NCBI GenBank assembly: GCA_002343685.1
Contig: DDRS01000027.1
Span: 116,615 to 180,614, forward strand
DNA length: 64,000 nt
Source of the DNA: Thiobacillus denitrificans
GTDB lineage: Bacteria > Pseudomonadota > Gammaproteobacteria > Burkholderiales > Thiobacillaceae
Reading direction: 5' to 3'
Shown in pieces: positions 43,894 through 52,875 of the stretch (its first letter is position 1; the number at the start of each line of letters is the position of its first letter). The notes under the pieces are model-generated. The model worked only from the letters and a program-made list of their open reading frames with translations. It was not told the origin of the DNA and made no database searches. Position numbers and translations under genes: made by a program.

Positions 43894-44778
43894 ATGAAAA
43901 TCAAATCCAGGGATTTCCAGGTACAGGAGGGGAAAAAGGTCAACCTCAAGAAGTGGCCGACACGGGTCAAACCGCTATATAAATCAAAGGAGCAGTACCA
44001 AAAGCTCCTTGAGGACCAGGTGTCCGAACTGAGCGCCCTGCAACAGCTGCACTACGCGTCCGACCGCTATGCGGTCCTGCTGATTTTTCAGGCCATGGAT
44101 GCCGCCGGCAAGGATGGCGCCATCAAGCATGTGATGTCCGGAATCAATCCCCAGGGCTGCCAGGTTTTCAGTTTCAAGCATCCGAGCGCAACCGAACTCG
44201 AGCATGATTTTCTATGGCGTACCACGCAGTCCTTGCCAGAACGCGGTCGCATCGGCATCTTCAACCGCTCCTACTACGAGGAAGTGCTGATCGTGCGGGT
44301 CCACCCGGAGATTCTCCGCAGCCAGGGAATTCCGGACGGGCTGCTCAATGAAAAAACGATCTGGAAGGAGCGCTATCGTTCCATCGTCGACCTGGAAAAC
44401 CATCTCCACCGGAACGGCACACGGATCATCAAGTTCTTTCTTCATCTCTCGAAGGAAGAACAGCGGAAACGTTTCATCGATCGCATCGACGAACCCGAGA
44501 AAAACTGGAAATTCAGTCAGGCGGACATCGTGGAGCGGGGATTCTGGGATGAGTATATGCAGGCCTATGAAGCATGCCTGAGTGCAACGAGCACCCAGCG
44601 TGCGCCCTGGTACGTGGTGCCCGCAGACGACAAGGAAAATGCCCGGCTGATCATTGCCCGGATTGTGGTCGATGCCTTCAAGTCACTCGGGATGCAGTAC
44701 CCCCAAACTGACGCCCAGCACCGGCAGGAGCTGTTGTCGATTCGCCAGCAACTGGTGGACGAAGCCCCGGATAACTGA
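43894..44778 (+). CDS. Polyphosphate:nucleotide phosphotransferase, PPK2 family
   Basis: A 294-residue PPK2-type kinase. Walker A is DAAGKDG (69-75); the lid and Walker B region is GIFNRSYYEEVLIVRVHPE; ENHLHRNGTRIIKFFLHLSKEEQ follows. The pattern fits the single-domain group that phosphorylates AMP and/or ADP with polyphosphate (class III-like). The ATG at 43894 has a ribosome site AAGGACGGAG directly upstream; earlier in-frame ATGs do not. It may buffer nucleotide energy under stress; no polyP-synthesising ppk1 is near. Confidence 0.92.
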   Translation: MKIKSRDFQVQEGKKVNLKKWPTRVKPLYKSKEQYQKLLEDQVSELSALQQLHYASDRYAVLLIFQAMDAAGKDGAIKHVMSGINPQGCQVFSFKHPSATELEHDFLWRTTQSLPERGRIGIFNRSYYEEVLIVRVHPEILRSQGIPDGLLNEKTIWKERYRSIVDLENHLHRNGTRIIKFFLHLSKEEQRKRFIDRIDEPEKNWKFSQADIVERGFWDEYMQAYEACLSATSTQRAPWYVVPADDKENARLIIARIVVDAFKSLGMQYPQTDAQHRQELLSIRQQLVDEAPDN

Positions 44779-44798
44779 GGCCTCGCCTGATTAAGGGC

Positions 44799-45002
44799 TC
44801 AGATCCGTACGAAATAGGGGAGCGCGGTCAGTGCGGCCCCGATGGCGACCAGCAGAAAGGTGTTGGAAACGAAATACGGAAAGACCATGAGCGCAAGCCC
44901 GCAGAATAGCGGAACGATCGCCTGCTGCTTCTTGCCGTACAGGAAAAAGCCCAGCCCGATCGAGCCGAAAAGCAATCCCCATAAAATTGACGACATGCTC
45001 AT
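44799..45002 (-). CDS. Small two-helix membrane protein, 65-67 aa
   Basis: The protein MSSILWGLLFGSIGLGFFLYGKKQ... followed by PLFCGLALMVFPYFVSNTFLLVAIGAALTALPYFVRI has two to three membrane segments. It matches a small protein common in betaproteobacteria, sometimes labelled amino acid transport protein without evidence. Two in-frame ATGs (45002 and 44996) are equally possible starts. Convergent with the PPK2 gene. Confidence 0.75.
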   Translation of the reverse strand: MSMSSILWGLLFGSIGLGFFLYGKKQQAIVPLFCGLALMVFPYFVSNTFLLVAIGAALTALPYFVRI

Positions 45003-45116
45003 TGTGGTCTCGCGGCTGGTCCTGGAATCGGAGAGTCTATCGGGATCGACGGCGGGTGCAACTTATTGAATAAATCCGTCAGATCAGTTTGTTACGGGTC
45101 GTTCCTGATTGCACCC

Positions 45117-45371
45117 TCACGATTTCCGGCGTGCGCTCTTCTCGCGCAGGTTCCCTTGCCATTGACATCCGGGTTGTGTGCAGCGAAATCGCCGCTGCCT
45201 GACGAAGAGGCTCAGGATACGGTCGATGAGGCGGCGGCGTATCCGGATCAATCCGTGCTGTCCGCATAGCGGGCACAAATAGCAATCGAGTTCGATGATG
45301 CAGGATGCCTTCGGATATTGCCGGAAAGAAGGAAGGGAGCGTTCGGTCACGTCGTCGGGGTACGGAAACAT
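45117..45371 (-). CDS. Small zinc-ribbon-like protein
   Basis: An 84-residue protein with two cysteine pairs, CPLCG and CTQPGCQW, separated by about 30 residues that include IRIRRRLIDRILSLFVRQRRF. This is a four-cysteine zinc ribbon with a basic connecting helix. It is a plausible nucleic-acid or protein-binding adaptor; similar small ORFs occur in related genomes, but no function is known to me. An overlapping frame on the same strand (45079-45429) lacks such structure and was rejected. Confidence 0.6.
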   Translation of the reverse strand: MFPYPDDVTERSLPSFRQYPKASCIIELDCYLCPLCGQHGLIRIRRRLIDRILSLFVRQRRFRCTQPGCQWQGNLREKSARRKS

Positions 45372-45435
45372 CTACAGCCTGGCTGGTTGATGGCATTGAC
45401 CCGAACGTACCCGCCCAGTTCCGGGACATCAGGGA

Positions 45436-46509
45436 TCAGTGCGGAGCGTCCGGCGGCGACGCATCGTTGGCCTCGATGCCATAGGGCTCGTAGCCGTAGT
45501 GTTCCGGCTTGATCGACGCAATGAGACTGTCGAGACTGGGCGCGCCAATGTTGACGGGAATGGGCACGATCCGTTTGGCATCGACGACCTGCCGCACACG
45601 GTCCCAGTCGATGGTCGGCCAATCCTGGCTCCTGGACTGCGATATGGCATCGATCGTGCGCATGAGGAGACTGTCCTGGTCGCCGGGATATTCCCCCACC
45701 GGCGTGGACACGCTGAGATAGAGCTGATGCTTGCGGTATCCCACCAGCACCGGTTTGTTGATGATCCTTACTGGCGTGCCTGCAGGCACCTTGGGAAACA
45801 GGTAGGCCGCATTCTCGGGATATAGATGGACGCAGCCATGGCTGACTTCCATCCCTACGCCCCACGGTCGATTGGTGCCGTGAATGAAGATTTGCGAAAA
45901 CCCGGTTTCCAGGGCGAGCATGCCCATGGGATTGTTGGGGCCGGGGGGAAAGTAGTCGGGAAAATTGGCTTCGCCCTGTCTGCGATGCTCAGCCTGGATG
46001 TCCTTGGGAACAATCCAGGCGGGATCCTTGTATTTGGCGATGATCCGGGTGCTTCCCAGCGGCGTTGGCCAGCCGGGACGGGCGATCCCGATAGGGAAGG
46101 TGACGACCGTTGCCGCTTCATTGGCCTTGTGGCGCGGGAAATAATAAAGCCGGCGCTGGGGAATGTTCACGACGATACCGACCCAGGGTTGCGGCGGCAG
46201 GATGAACTCGGTCGGAACGACGACCGGGGTTCCCTCGCCAGGTAGCCAGACCGACATCCCCGGATTGGCACGGGTGATTTCGTCATAACCCAGGTCATAA
46301 TGCCGTGCGATGTCCAGCAAGGTGTTGTGGGCGTCAGCCGTCACCACCTGCAGCCGGCCGACGAGGTTGCTGCCATCGGTTGGCAGCGAAAACGTCGCGC
46401 CCCAGCCTGGGGCGACCCACCACGCCAGCAGCAGGACGAGCACATGCAGGCCGGGAACTGAACGCACGATAGCGGTGGTCGGAGAAGGGGAGTGCATGAT
46501 GCATTTCAT
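45436..46509 (-). CDS. Secreted L,D-transpeptidase with LysM-like domain (ErfK/YbiS type)
   Basis: A 357-residue protein. N-terminal signal anchor (LHVLVLLLAWWVAPGWGA); LysM-like module about 53-100 (VVTADAHNTLLDIARHYDLGYDEITRANPG); YkuD catalytic domain with His210 (FIHGTN) and nucleophile Cys226 (VSHGCVHLYPE); and a C-terminal extension. This is the domain order of YbiS/ErfK/YcfS, enzymes that attach Braun lipoprotein to peptidoglycan in E. coli. It is divergent from a second L,D-transpeptidase and 0.7 kb from an Lpp-like lipoprotein gene. Confidence 0.93.
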   Translation of the reverse strand: MKCIMHSPSPTTAIVRSVPGLHVLVLLLAWWVAPGWGATFSLPTDGSNLVGRLQVVTADAHNTLLDIARHYDLGYDEITRANPGMSVWLPGEGTPVVVPTEFILPPQPWVGIVVNIPQRRLYYFPRHKANEAATVVTFPIGIARPGWPTPLGSTRIIAKYKDPAWIVPKDIQAEHRRQGEANFPDYFPPGPNNPMGMLALETGFSQIFIHGTNRPWGVGMEVSHGCVHLYPENAAYLFPKVPAGTPVRIINKPVLVGYRKHQLYLSVSTPVGEYPGDQDSLLMRTIDAISQSRSQDWPTIDWDRVRQVVDAKRIVPIPVNIGAPSLDSLIASIKPEHYGYEPYGIEANDASPPDAPH

Positions 46510-46532
46510 GGGTTGATCATGGAGGTCGTGAA

Positions 46533-47090
46533 TTGCGATTCTGTTTGAATGCGTTGTTGGCTGCCGTCATCCTGGGGATATCCACGATCTCCTGGGCAAC
46601 CGGGGGGGCAGACTGGGTGCTGGTGGATACCCAGGCGCTGACCCTGACGGTGTTTTCCGCCGAAAACCACGTCCTGGCCCGTTTCCACAACATTGCGATC
46701 GGCAGCGGCGGAGCCGCCGAAACCCATCGCCAGGGCGACGAAACGACGCCGCGCGGCATATTCCATGTCACCTGGGTCGATCGCCACAGCCGCTTCAACA
46801 CCTTCTACGGCCTCGACTACCCGTCGGCCCCTATCGCCCGCCATGCGTATGACGTCGGCACGCTCAGTCAGGCGCAATTCGGGGCCATCATGCAAGCCTT
46901 GCGACATCATCGCACACCACCCCAGGATACGCCGCTCGGCGGCCAGATTGGAATCCACGGACTCGGTAGCGGCGACCCCGACGTCCAACAGGCTGTCAAC
47001 TGGACCAACGGCTGCGTGGCACTCACCAACCGTGACATCCGGCGACTTGCCCAATGGATGCATGTGGGGACGCGCGTGATCATTCGCTGA
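46533..47090 (+). CDS. Short secreted L,D-transpeptidase (YafK/YkuD-like)
   Basis: A 185-residue protein with a signal peptide (NALLAAVILGISTISWA) and a minimal YkuD domain. Catalytic His142 is in GIHGLG and nucleophile Cys161 in NWTNGCVALTN. The start is TTG with a GGAGG ribosome site 7 bp upstream. It belongs to the LysM-lacking type that may form cross-links or act on lipoprotein attachment. Only 23 bp separate its start from the divergent L,D-transpeptidase, so each promoter must lie inside the other gene. Confidence 0.9.
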   Translation: MRFCLNALLAAVILGISTISWATGGADWVLVDTQALTLTVFSAENHVLARFHNIAIGSGGAAETHRQGDETTPRGIFHVTWVDRHSRFNTFYGLDYPSAPIARHAYDVGTLSQAQFGAIMQALRHHRTPPQDTPLGGQIGIHGLGSGDPDVQQAVNWTNGCVALTNRDIRRLAQWMHVGTRVIIR

Positions 47091-47189
47091 AATTCCAATG
47101 TATCGGTATTGGCCATTCAAGCCAGCCCGACTTGCTTGATACCGGCGGATAGACGGCGCCAGACCGTCTTCCCGTCGGGCCTGCAAAAA

Positions 47190-47549
47190 TTATTTCTGCA
47201 TCGTTTTCTTGAACATACGGTCGATTTTCTCTGCCAGCTTGTCGACTTCCTGCATGGCCTTGTCGGCTTCGGCTTTCGCCGCATTGGCAGTGGAGTTGGC
47301 TTGGTCGGCAGTCGATTTGGCCCCGTCGGCGGTCACGTTGGCCTGGTCAGCCTTTTGCGAGGCCTGGGCGGCGGCGGTCTTGGCAGCATTGGCGTTGGCG
47401 TTGGCCTCGTCGGCTTTTTTCGACGCCTGATCCGCCGTGGTCTGCGCCTTGTTCAGTGCATCGGTCGTGGCACAGCCGCCCAGCAAGGCTGCGCAAACCA
47501 AGGAAGTACCGAGAAGGGAAAACGTTTTGTACGAGCGTGGTTGGTTCAT
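47190..47549 (-). CDS. Lpp/OprI-like alanine-zipper lipoprotein with C-terminal lysine
   Basis: A 119-residue protein. Signal peptide and lipobox LLGGC (Cys26), then an almost uninterrupted alanine/lysine/aspartate heptad repeat (for example ADQASKKADEANANANAAK), as in Lpp/OprI trimeric coiled coils. The C-terminus is FKKTMQK, with a terminal lysine as in the Lpp residue cross-linked to meso-DAP. With two L,D-transpeptidases next door it is a likely peptidoglycan-anchored outer-membrane lipoprotein. About 1.5-2 times the length of E. coli Lpp. Confidence 0.88.
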   Translation of the reverse strand: MNQPRSYKTFSLLGTSLVCAALLGGCATTDALNKAQTTADQASKKADEANANANAAKTAAAQASQKADQANVTADGAKSTADQANSTANAAKAEADKAMQEVDKLAEKIDRMFKKTMQK

Positions 47550-47727
47550 TTTTTTGCTCCAGAATAAAGGTCTTGGAAAGCGCCGCACAAGCCAGAACGC
47601 AGCGCGACCATCAGTCGGACATCCGTTGGAACGGTGCCGCTGATGTGCTCATCTTAGAATGGGCAGCATGTAGAAATGAAAATTGGATTTTGGTTCCGCA
47701 ATCGCCCAGCCAGAAGCGGATTCCGTC

Positions 47728-49251
47728 TCAATGGGCGCCGCTGGCGACCGCTGCCGCCCCTCGTTTGGGCGGCCGGGCCAGCCAGACCATCAGCATCAGG
47801 GCGACGAAGAAGCAGCCGGACAGCCAGAAGATGTCGTTGGTTGCCAGCAGCACCGCCTGCTGATTGATGATCCGCTCCAGCATGGCCGGGTCTGTGGCCG
47901 GATTGGCCAGGTTGCCGAGGGCATCGGTCGCCGTCGGGTCGAAAGCCGAGACATGCGAAGTCAGGATGCTGTGATGGAACTCGGCGCGGCGATCCCACAG
48001 CGTGATACTGAGCGAGGTGCCGAAACTGCCGGCCAGGATACGGGAGAAGTTCGACAGGCCGGTTGCGCTGGGCATCATGTGGGGCGGAATATCCGCCAGC
48101 GTCAGGGCGGTCAGCGGCACGAAGAAGCTCGCGACGCCGAAGCCCATCAGCAGGCGCGGAATCACGATGTGCTGGAAGGTGACGTCGGAGTTGAAATTGC
48201 TGTTCCAGAACGATACCGCGGCGAACACCGCGAAGCTGAACGTGGCCCAGATGCGCAAGTCGATCTTGTGCATGTTCTTGCCCACGAACGCAGACAGGAA
48301 CACCGGCAGGATGCCGATGGGCGCGGCGGCCATCCCGGCCCAGGTGGCGGTGTAGCCCATGTTGGTCTGCAGCCACAGCGGCAGGATCACGACGTTGCCG
48401 AAGAACACCAGATAGCCGAAACTCAGGATGACCGTGCCGACCAGGAAATTGCGCTGGGCGAACAGATGGAAATCCACCACCGGATGGCGATCGGTCAGTT
48501 CCCAGACCACCAGTACGCTCAGTGCCACCACAGAGACGACCGCCAGGGCGGCGATGGTGCCGGATTCGAACCAGTCCAGCTCGTTGCCCTTGTCCAGCAG
48601 GATCTGCAGCGCGCCCACGCCCAGCACCAGCAGCACCAGGCCCACCTTGTCGATGGGCACGACCTGGGTCGCGCTGGAGCGCTTGCCCAGGATCGTCCAG
48701 GTCAGGAAGGCCGACAGTAGGCCGACCGGCAGGTTGATGTAGAAGATCCACGGCCAGTTGATGTTGTCGGTGATCCAGCCGCCGAGGATCGGCCCCAGGA
48801 TGGGCGCGACGATGACCGTCATGGACCAGAGTGCCAGCGCGAGCCCCTTTTTTTCCGGCGGGTAATTGTTCAGCAGCAGGCTTTGCGAGAGCGGGATCAT
48901 CGGTCCCGCCACGGCGCCCTGCAGGACGCGCGCGGCAATCAGGACCGGCAGGCTGGGCGCCAGGCCGCACAGCCACGACGCTAGGGTGAACAGCAGGGTG
49001 GACAGCACGAACAGCCGAACGTCGCCGAAGCGGCGCGACAACCAGCCGGTCAACGGCAGGGCGATGGCGTTGCTGACGGCGAAGGAGGTGATGACCCAGG
49101 TGCCCTGGTTCGGACTCACCGCCAGGTCGCCCGAAATCGCCGGTAGCGAGACGTTGGCGATCGACGTGTCGAGCACCTGCATGAAGGTGCCCAGGCTCAG
49201 GCCCAGGGTCAGCAGGACCAGGGTGGGACCGTGCAACGGCGGGTGGGCCAT
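47728..49251 (-). CDS. DHA2-family drug efflux MFS permease (EmrB-like)
   Basis: A 507-residue permease with about 14 membrane helices. Family motifs are visible: FMQVLDTSIANVSLPAISGDL (helix 1), WVITSFAVSNAIALPLTGWLSRRFGDVRLF (motif A) and RVLQGAVAGPMIPLSQSLLL. It is the inner-membrane pump of an EmrAB-OMF tripartite system; emrA-like and outer-membrane genes precede it, and a MarR regulator heads the operon. Last gene of the operon. Confidence 0.94.
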   Translation of the reverse strand: MAHPPLHGPTLVLLTLGLSLGTFMQVLDTSIANVSLPAISGDLAVSPNQGTWVITSFAVSNAIALPLTGWLSRRFGDVRLFVLSTLLFTLASWLCGLAPSLPVLIAARVLQGAVAGPMIPLSQSLLLNNYPPEKKGLALALWSMTVIVAPILGPILGGWITDNINWPWIFYINLPVGLLSAFLTWTILGKRSSATQVVPIDKVGLVLLVLGVGALQILLDKGNELDWFESGTIAALAVVSVVALSVLVVWELTDRHPVVDFHLFAQRNFLVGTVILSFGYLVFFGNVVILPLWLQTNMGYTATWAGMAAAPIGILPVFLSAFVGKNMHKIDLRIWATFSFAVFAAVSFWNSNFNSDVTFQHIVIPRLLMGFGVASFFVPLTALTLADIPPHMMPSATGLSNFSRILAGSFGTSLSITLWDRRAEFHHSILTSHVSAFDPTATDALGNLANPATDPAMLERIINQQAVLLATNDIFWLSGCFFVALMLMVWLARPPKRGAAAVASGAH

Positions 49252-49261
49252 GGCGCCCGGC

Positions 49262-50404
49262 TCAGCCCGTATGGACCTGATTGGCCCGCAGAATGGAGCG
49301 GATCAACGCATCCGCGCCAGCCGCGTCTTCCACTGGCGTGACATAGCGGGTTGCGGGATGCGAGTCCGCCTTGCCGGTAGCGGCGGTTTCCACTTCAACT
49401 TTCATCGACAGCCCGACCCGTAAAGGATGTGTGGCCAATTCCTTGGTGTCGAGGGCGATGCGCACCGGCAGGCGCTGGACGATCTTGATCCAGTTGCCGC
49501 TGGCGTTCTGAGCCGGCAGCAGGGAGAACACGCTGCCCGTACCGGGCGACAGGCCCGCGACAGTGCCGTGGAAGATCGTGCCGCTGCCGTAGAGATCGGA
49601 AACCAGTTGCACGGGCTGGCCGATGTGCATGCCCTTGAGCTGGTCTTCCTTGAAATTGGCCTCCACCCACAGCTGGGTCATCGGTACGATGGCCATGAGT
49701 GCCATGCCCGGTGCAACCTGCTGTCCGATTTGGACCGAGCGCTTGGCCACCTGGCCATCGGCAGGCGCCCGGATGTCGCAGCGACTCAGGGCCAGCCAGG
49801 CTTCGCGCAGCCGGGCTTCGGCCTGCTTGACGGCAGGATGGGTCGCTACCGAGGTGCCACCCACTTCGGCTTTCGAAGCCGCCAGCTGGGCGCGCGCCAG
49901 ATCGAGCTCGGATCGGGCCTTGTCGCGCGCGGCGCGGGCGTGCTCAGCTTCCTCGCGCGAGATCGCATTGACGGCGACCGCCCGTTCACGCCGTGCCAGA
50001 TCGGCCTCGGCCTGTTCCAGGATGCGTTGCTTCACGGCCAGATTGGCGGCCTGCTGGACGTGCGCCTCGAAGGTCTGGCTGATCCGGCGCACGATTTCGC
50101 CCAGATCGGCCTCGGCCTTGGCGAGAGCAAGCTTGGCATCGGTGTCGTCCAGCTTCACCACGACCTGGCCCTGCTTGACGAAATCGGTGTCGTCGGCCAG
50201 TACCGCCACCACCGAGCCGGCGACACGCGGCGTGGCCCGCACCAGGTTGCCGGCCACGTAGGCGTCGTCGGTACTTTCGTGTCCGCGGCTGTGCAAGAAC
50301 CAGCGTACGCCCCAAATCGTCGCCGCAACGAGAAAAATCAGGGCCAGAATCGTCAGCAGACGTTTGCGTTGGGCTGGATTGGCTTCCGGAGGATCAATGG
50401 TCAT
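49262..50404 (-). CDS. EmrA-like HlyD-family periplasmic adaptor
   Basis: A 380-residue membrane-fusion protein. One N-terminal helix (LLTILALIFLVAATIWGVRWFL), lipoyl halves STDDAYVAGNLVRATPRVAGSV and DIRAPADGQVAKRSVQIGQQV around an alpha-hairpin, then beta-barrel LWVEANFKEDQLKGMHIGQPV. It bridges EmrB to an outer-membrane channel. Its start is inside the 3' end of the OMF gene (11-bp overlap) and its stop is 10 bp from the emrB-like start. Confidence 0.94.
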   Translation of the reverse strand: MTIDPPEANPAQRKRLLTILALIFLVAATIWGVRWFLHSRGHESTDDAYVAGNLVRATPRVAGSVVAVLADDTDFVKQGQVVVKLDDTDAKLALAKAEADLGEIVRRISQTFEAHVQQAANLAVKQRILEQAEADLARRERAVAVNAISREEAEHARAARDKARSELDLARAQLAASKAEVGGTSVATHPAVKQAEARLREAWLALSRCDIRAPADGQVAKRSVQIGQQVAPGMALMAIVPMTQLWVEANFKEDQLKGMHIGQPVQLVSDLYGSGTIFHGTVAGLSPGTGSVFSLLPAQNASGNWIKIVQRLPVRIALDTKELATHPLRVGLSMKVEVETAATGKADSHPATRYVTPVEDAAGADALIRSILRANQVHTG

Positions 50405-51736
50405 GGGGCAGGGTCCTTTGGAGTGCGTCGCCACCCAATGCCTTGAGCAGCGCCACACGGGCGCGTAGGCGGGCGGCCTGGATCTCGATGTCATTCATGC
50501 GCTGGGCGAGGACGGCGCTGTCCGCTTCGAGTGTGTCGAGCGGACTGGCCAGCCCGATTTGTTGGCGCTGTTCCGCCAGCGAACGGGTCCGTTCGGTTTC
50601 CTGCAGGGCCTGTTGCTGGGCCTGGCTTCTGTGCTCCAGGCTCATAATCAGGGCATAGGCATCGGCGGCCTGGCGGGCAGCTTCCAGGATGGCGTGGTTA
50701 TAGGCTGCGACGGACGCGGCATAATCCGCTTCGCGCATGCCAAGTTTTGCACTCAGGGTCTGGCGGTTGAAGATCGGCAGATGCAGGGCTGGGCCGATCG
50801 ATGCGGACAGGCTGTCGCACTCCGGTCGGAAGCGGCCTCAACCTGGCTACGTAAAGCCGCCACATCGGGTCGGCGGGCCAGCCAGTCAACCGGCAGACGG
50901 GCTGGCAGGGCGGGGAGCCGGGCGTCGAGTTCAGGCGTCGGCAGTCTGGCGGCGTGGTCCGGGTCGCTGCCGACCAGGGCGCTCATGCGATAGCGCAGTG
51001 CGCGTGCCAGATAGTCCAAACTGCGGGTCCGGTCCTCGTCCAGGTCCAGCTTCTTGCGTGCCTCGATCAGGGGCTGTGCCGAATCCAGGCCCAGATCGAA
51101 ACGTGCCTTGACCAACGCATGGGCCTTGCGGTGGCTCTCGGTCAATGCGCGGGCGGCTGCCAGGCGCGCCTCGACATCGGCCCAGGCAAAATACGTATCG
51201 GCGACCGCTGCCGCCAGGGTCTGGCGGACGGCTTCAGCTTCGTCGCGTGCCGCCTGCCGCTCGTTGCCCGCAGCCTGGATCAACGCCCGATTCTTGCCCC
51301 ACCAGTCGAGCGTGTAGGACAGGTTCTCGGTAATATCGGTCTGGGTGAAGGTACTGCCGCCGATAGGAGGCGGAAACAGGCCATTCTTGCTCAGGTGTTC
51401 GCGGTCGACGGACGCATCGGTTTCATAGTGCACCTGGGCGTCCAGGCGAGCCAGGCGTTCGGCTTGATCGGCCACGCGCAGGCGCGCCTGCGCGGCGGCC
51501 AGATCGGGGGCATCCCGCAAGGCTGTGTCGATCAACCGGTCCAGACTAGTCAAGCCGAAGGACGTCCACCAGTGTTCCTGGGGCGGCGGGATATCCGTGG
51601 CCGCAGGCGTGTTGGATAAAGCAGACAGCGTGGTCGCCGTTTCTGGCGCCTTCAGCGTCGGCCGGGCAGGCAGGTCATGCGGCAGTTCGGCACAACCGGC
51701 GACCAACAGGAACAAGCCGGGCAGCAGTCGCTTCAT
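50394..51736 (-). pseudogene. NodT-family outer-membrane efflux channel, broken by internal deletion
   Basis: The gene begins with a lipoprotein signal (MKRLLPGLFLLVAGC) and reads as a normal OMF up to DWLARRPDVAALRSQVEAA. It then runs out of frame near 50830 and stops at 50753. The homologous frame resumes as SLSASIGPALHLPIFNRQTLSAKLGMREADY and continues to 50394. Compared with family members about 30-35 residues (normally VA-A-FYP-NL...) are missing and the frame is shifted. A deletion of roughly 100 bp, not a base-call error, is inferred. The adaptor and pump genes downstream look intact. Confidence 0.85.
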
Positions 51737-52242
51737 GAGGCCATCCTGAAGCGCCGCAGGCCTTCCAGCATCTTCCTCAACAGGCGGTCGAATTCGGCGA
51801 TCTCGGCCGGGCTGAAATCGATCCATTGCTGCTCGATCCGTTGCCAGATGGCCGGCAACACCGCCAGGATCAATTTCCGTCCTGACGGCGTCAGCGACAA
51901 TTCGACCCGTCGCCGGTCTTGCGTACACGGTTTACGGCTGACCCAGCCCGAACCGATCAGGTCATCCGCCAGACGCGTCACATTGGTGCGAGATGCAATC
52001 AGCGCGTCGCTCAAATGGCTCGGATTCAGCCGGTTGTCCTCGCTGCTCAAAATCATGGCTAGCGCCAGGAAGGTCGAACTGTTGAGCCCAAACTCTGAAA
52101 GATGTTGGTTATAAACATCGTCCAATTCCTTGAAAACATAAAAGAACAGACGGTTCAACACAACCCGATCCTGGGGCATGCCGGGCAGTTGCCCGGAAAT
52201 GCGGCCGATACCATTCTCGAAATAGGTGAAGTCCAAGTTCAC
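51733..52242 (-). CDS. MarR-family transcriptional regulator of the efflux operon
   Basis: A 169-residue winged-helix regulator. The HTH region is LNPSHLSDALIASRTNVTRLADDLIGSGWVSRK and the wing is CTQDRRRVELSLTPSGRKLI, standard for MarR/EmrR. It heads the operon marR-OMF-emrA-emrB; its stop overlaps the OMF start (ATGA). By analogy with EmrR it probably represses the operon until a ligand binds. The 300-bp upstream region is AT-rich and holds palindromes (see 52322-52339). Confidence 0.93.
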   Translation of the reverse strand: MNLDFTYFENGIGRISGQLPGMPQDRVVLNRLFFYVFKELDDVYNQHLSEFGLNSSTFLALAMILSSEDNRLNPSHLSDALIASRTNVTRLADDLIGSGWVSRKPCTQDRRRVELSLTPSGRKLILAVLPAIWQRIEQQWIDFSPAEIAEFDRLLRKMLEGLRRFRMAS

Positions 52243-52321
52243 GTCTTTGCCATCTAACCAGTGGATTAGTTAGTAGCATAGTGCCGGAAATAGTTTCAAA
52301 TGTAACTATTTTTAGTATTTA

Positions 52322-52339
52322 ACATAATATACATTATGT
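52322..52339. promoter_or_regulatory. Palindrome in the marR-efflux promoter region (candidate operator)
   Basis: ACATAAT-ATAC-ATTATGT is an 18-bp palindrome about 80 bp upstream of the MarR start, in the most AT-rich stretch of the area. Size and symmetry suit a MarR dimer. A weaker inverted repeat CTAAC...GTTAG lies nearer the start at about 52255-52274. The rest of 52243-52539 shows no gene. Confidence 0.45.
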
Positions 52340-52539
52340 GCATATTATCGGGTCTTGATAAAGCCCCAAAGGGGCGTTCGCGCTGCTCAAGTAGACTCGT
52401 CTGGCCACATCCCTGACCCTACTAGGCCTCCATCAAACCTAAATTATTTCAATTTGTCAATATCTCCGCGTACATACGAACTCGAAATCAAATCGTTCGG
52501 CAAGCACCACAGGCTTTACTGGAGATCGCAGTACAGCGG

Positions 52540-52875
52540 TCAAGCGACAGCAAGCACCAAATGACCAAGGGGTTCGGCTGCGGGCTTCACCTTGATTTCG
52601 ATGTCGTAGCCCAACCGATTCAAGCAGTCCATCAACTTGCGTTCGGACAGGTTGGAGAAGTCGCCGCGCAGCATGCCGGACACCTTCGGCTGTGTGATGC
52701 CCATGCGACGAGCCGCCTCATCCTGGGTGAGCCCGAGTTTGCGCACGGCTTTGGTTATCTCAATCACCAAACCGGATTTGATTTTGAGTTTTTCGGCGTC
52801 GGGCAGACCGAGATCGGCAAAGACATTCCCCGAGCCCATTTCGACCTCAATGCCATCAATGATTCGTTTTGCCAT
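52540..52875 (-). CDS. XRE/HigA-like antitoxin
   Basis: A 111-residue protein with a helix-turn-helix: LGLTQDEAARRMGITQPKVSGMLRGDFSNLSERKLMDCLNRLGYDIEI. The N-terminal IEVEMGSGNVFADLGLPDAEKLKIKSGL segment is typical of the XRE antitoxins paired with phage-Gp49-like HigB toxins. The start overlaps the toxin gene by 20 bp; toxin-first order is the HigBA signature. Confidence 0.87.
   Translation of the reverse strand: MAKRIIDGIEVEMGSGNVFADLGLPDAEKLKIKSGLVIEITKAVRKLGLTQDEAARRMGITQPKVSGMLRGDFSNLSERKLMDCLNRLGYDIEIKVKPAAEPLGHLVLAVA

Noticed and set aside
45079..45429. 116-codon minus-strand frame overlapping the zinc-ribbon gene
   Set aside because: Proline/arginine-rich with no structure, while the alternative frame has paired cysteines and a plausible fold.
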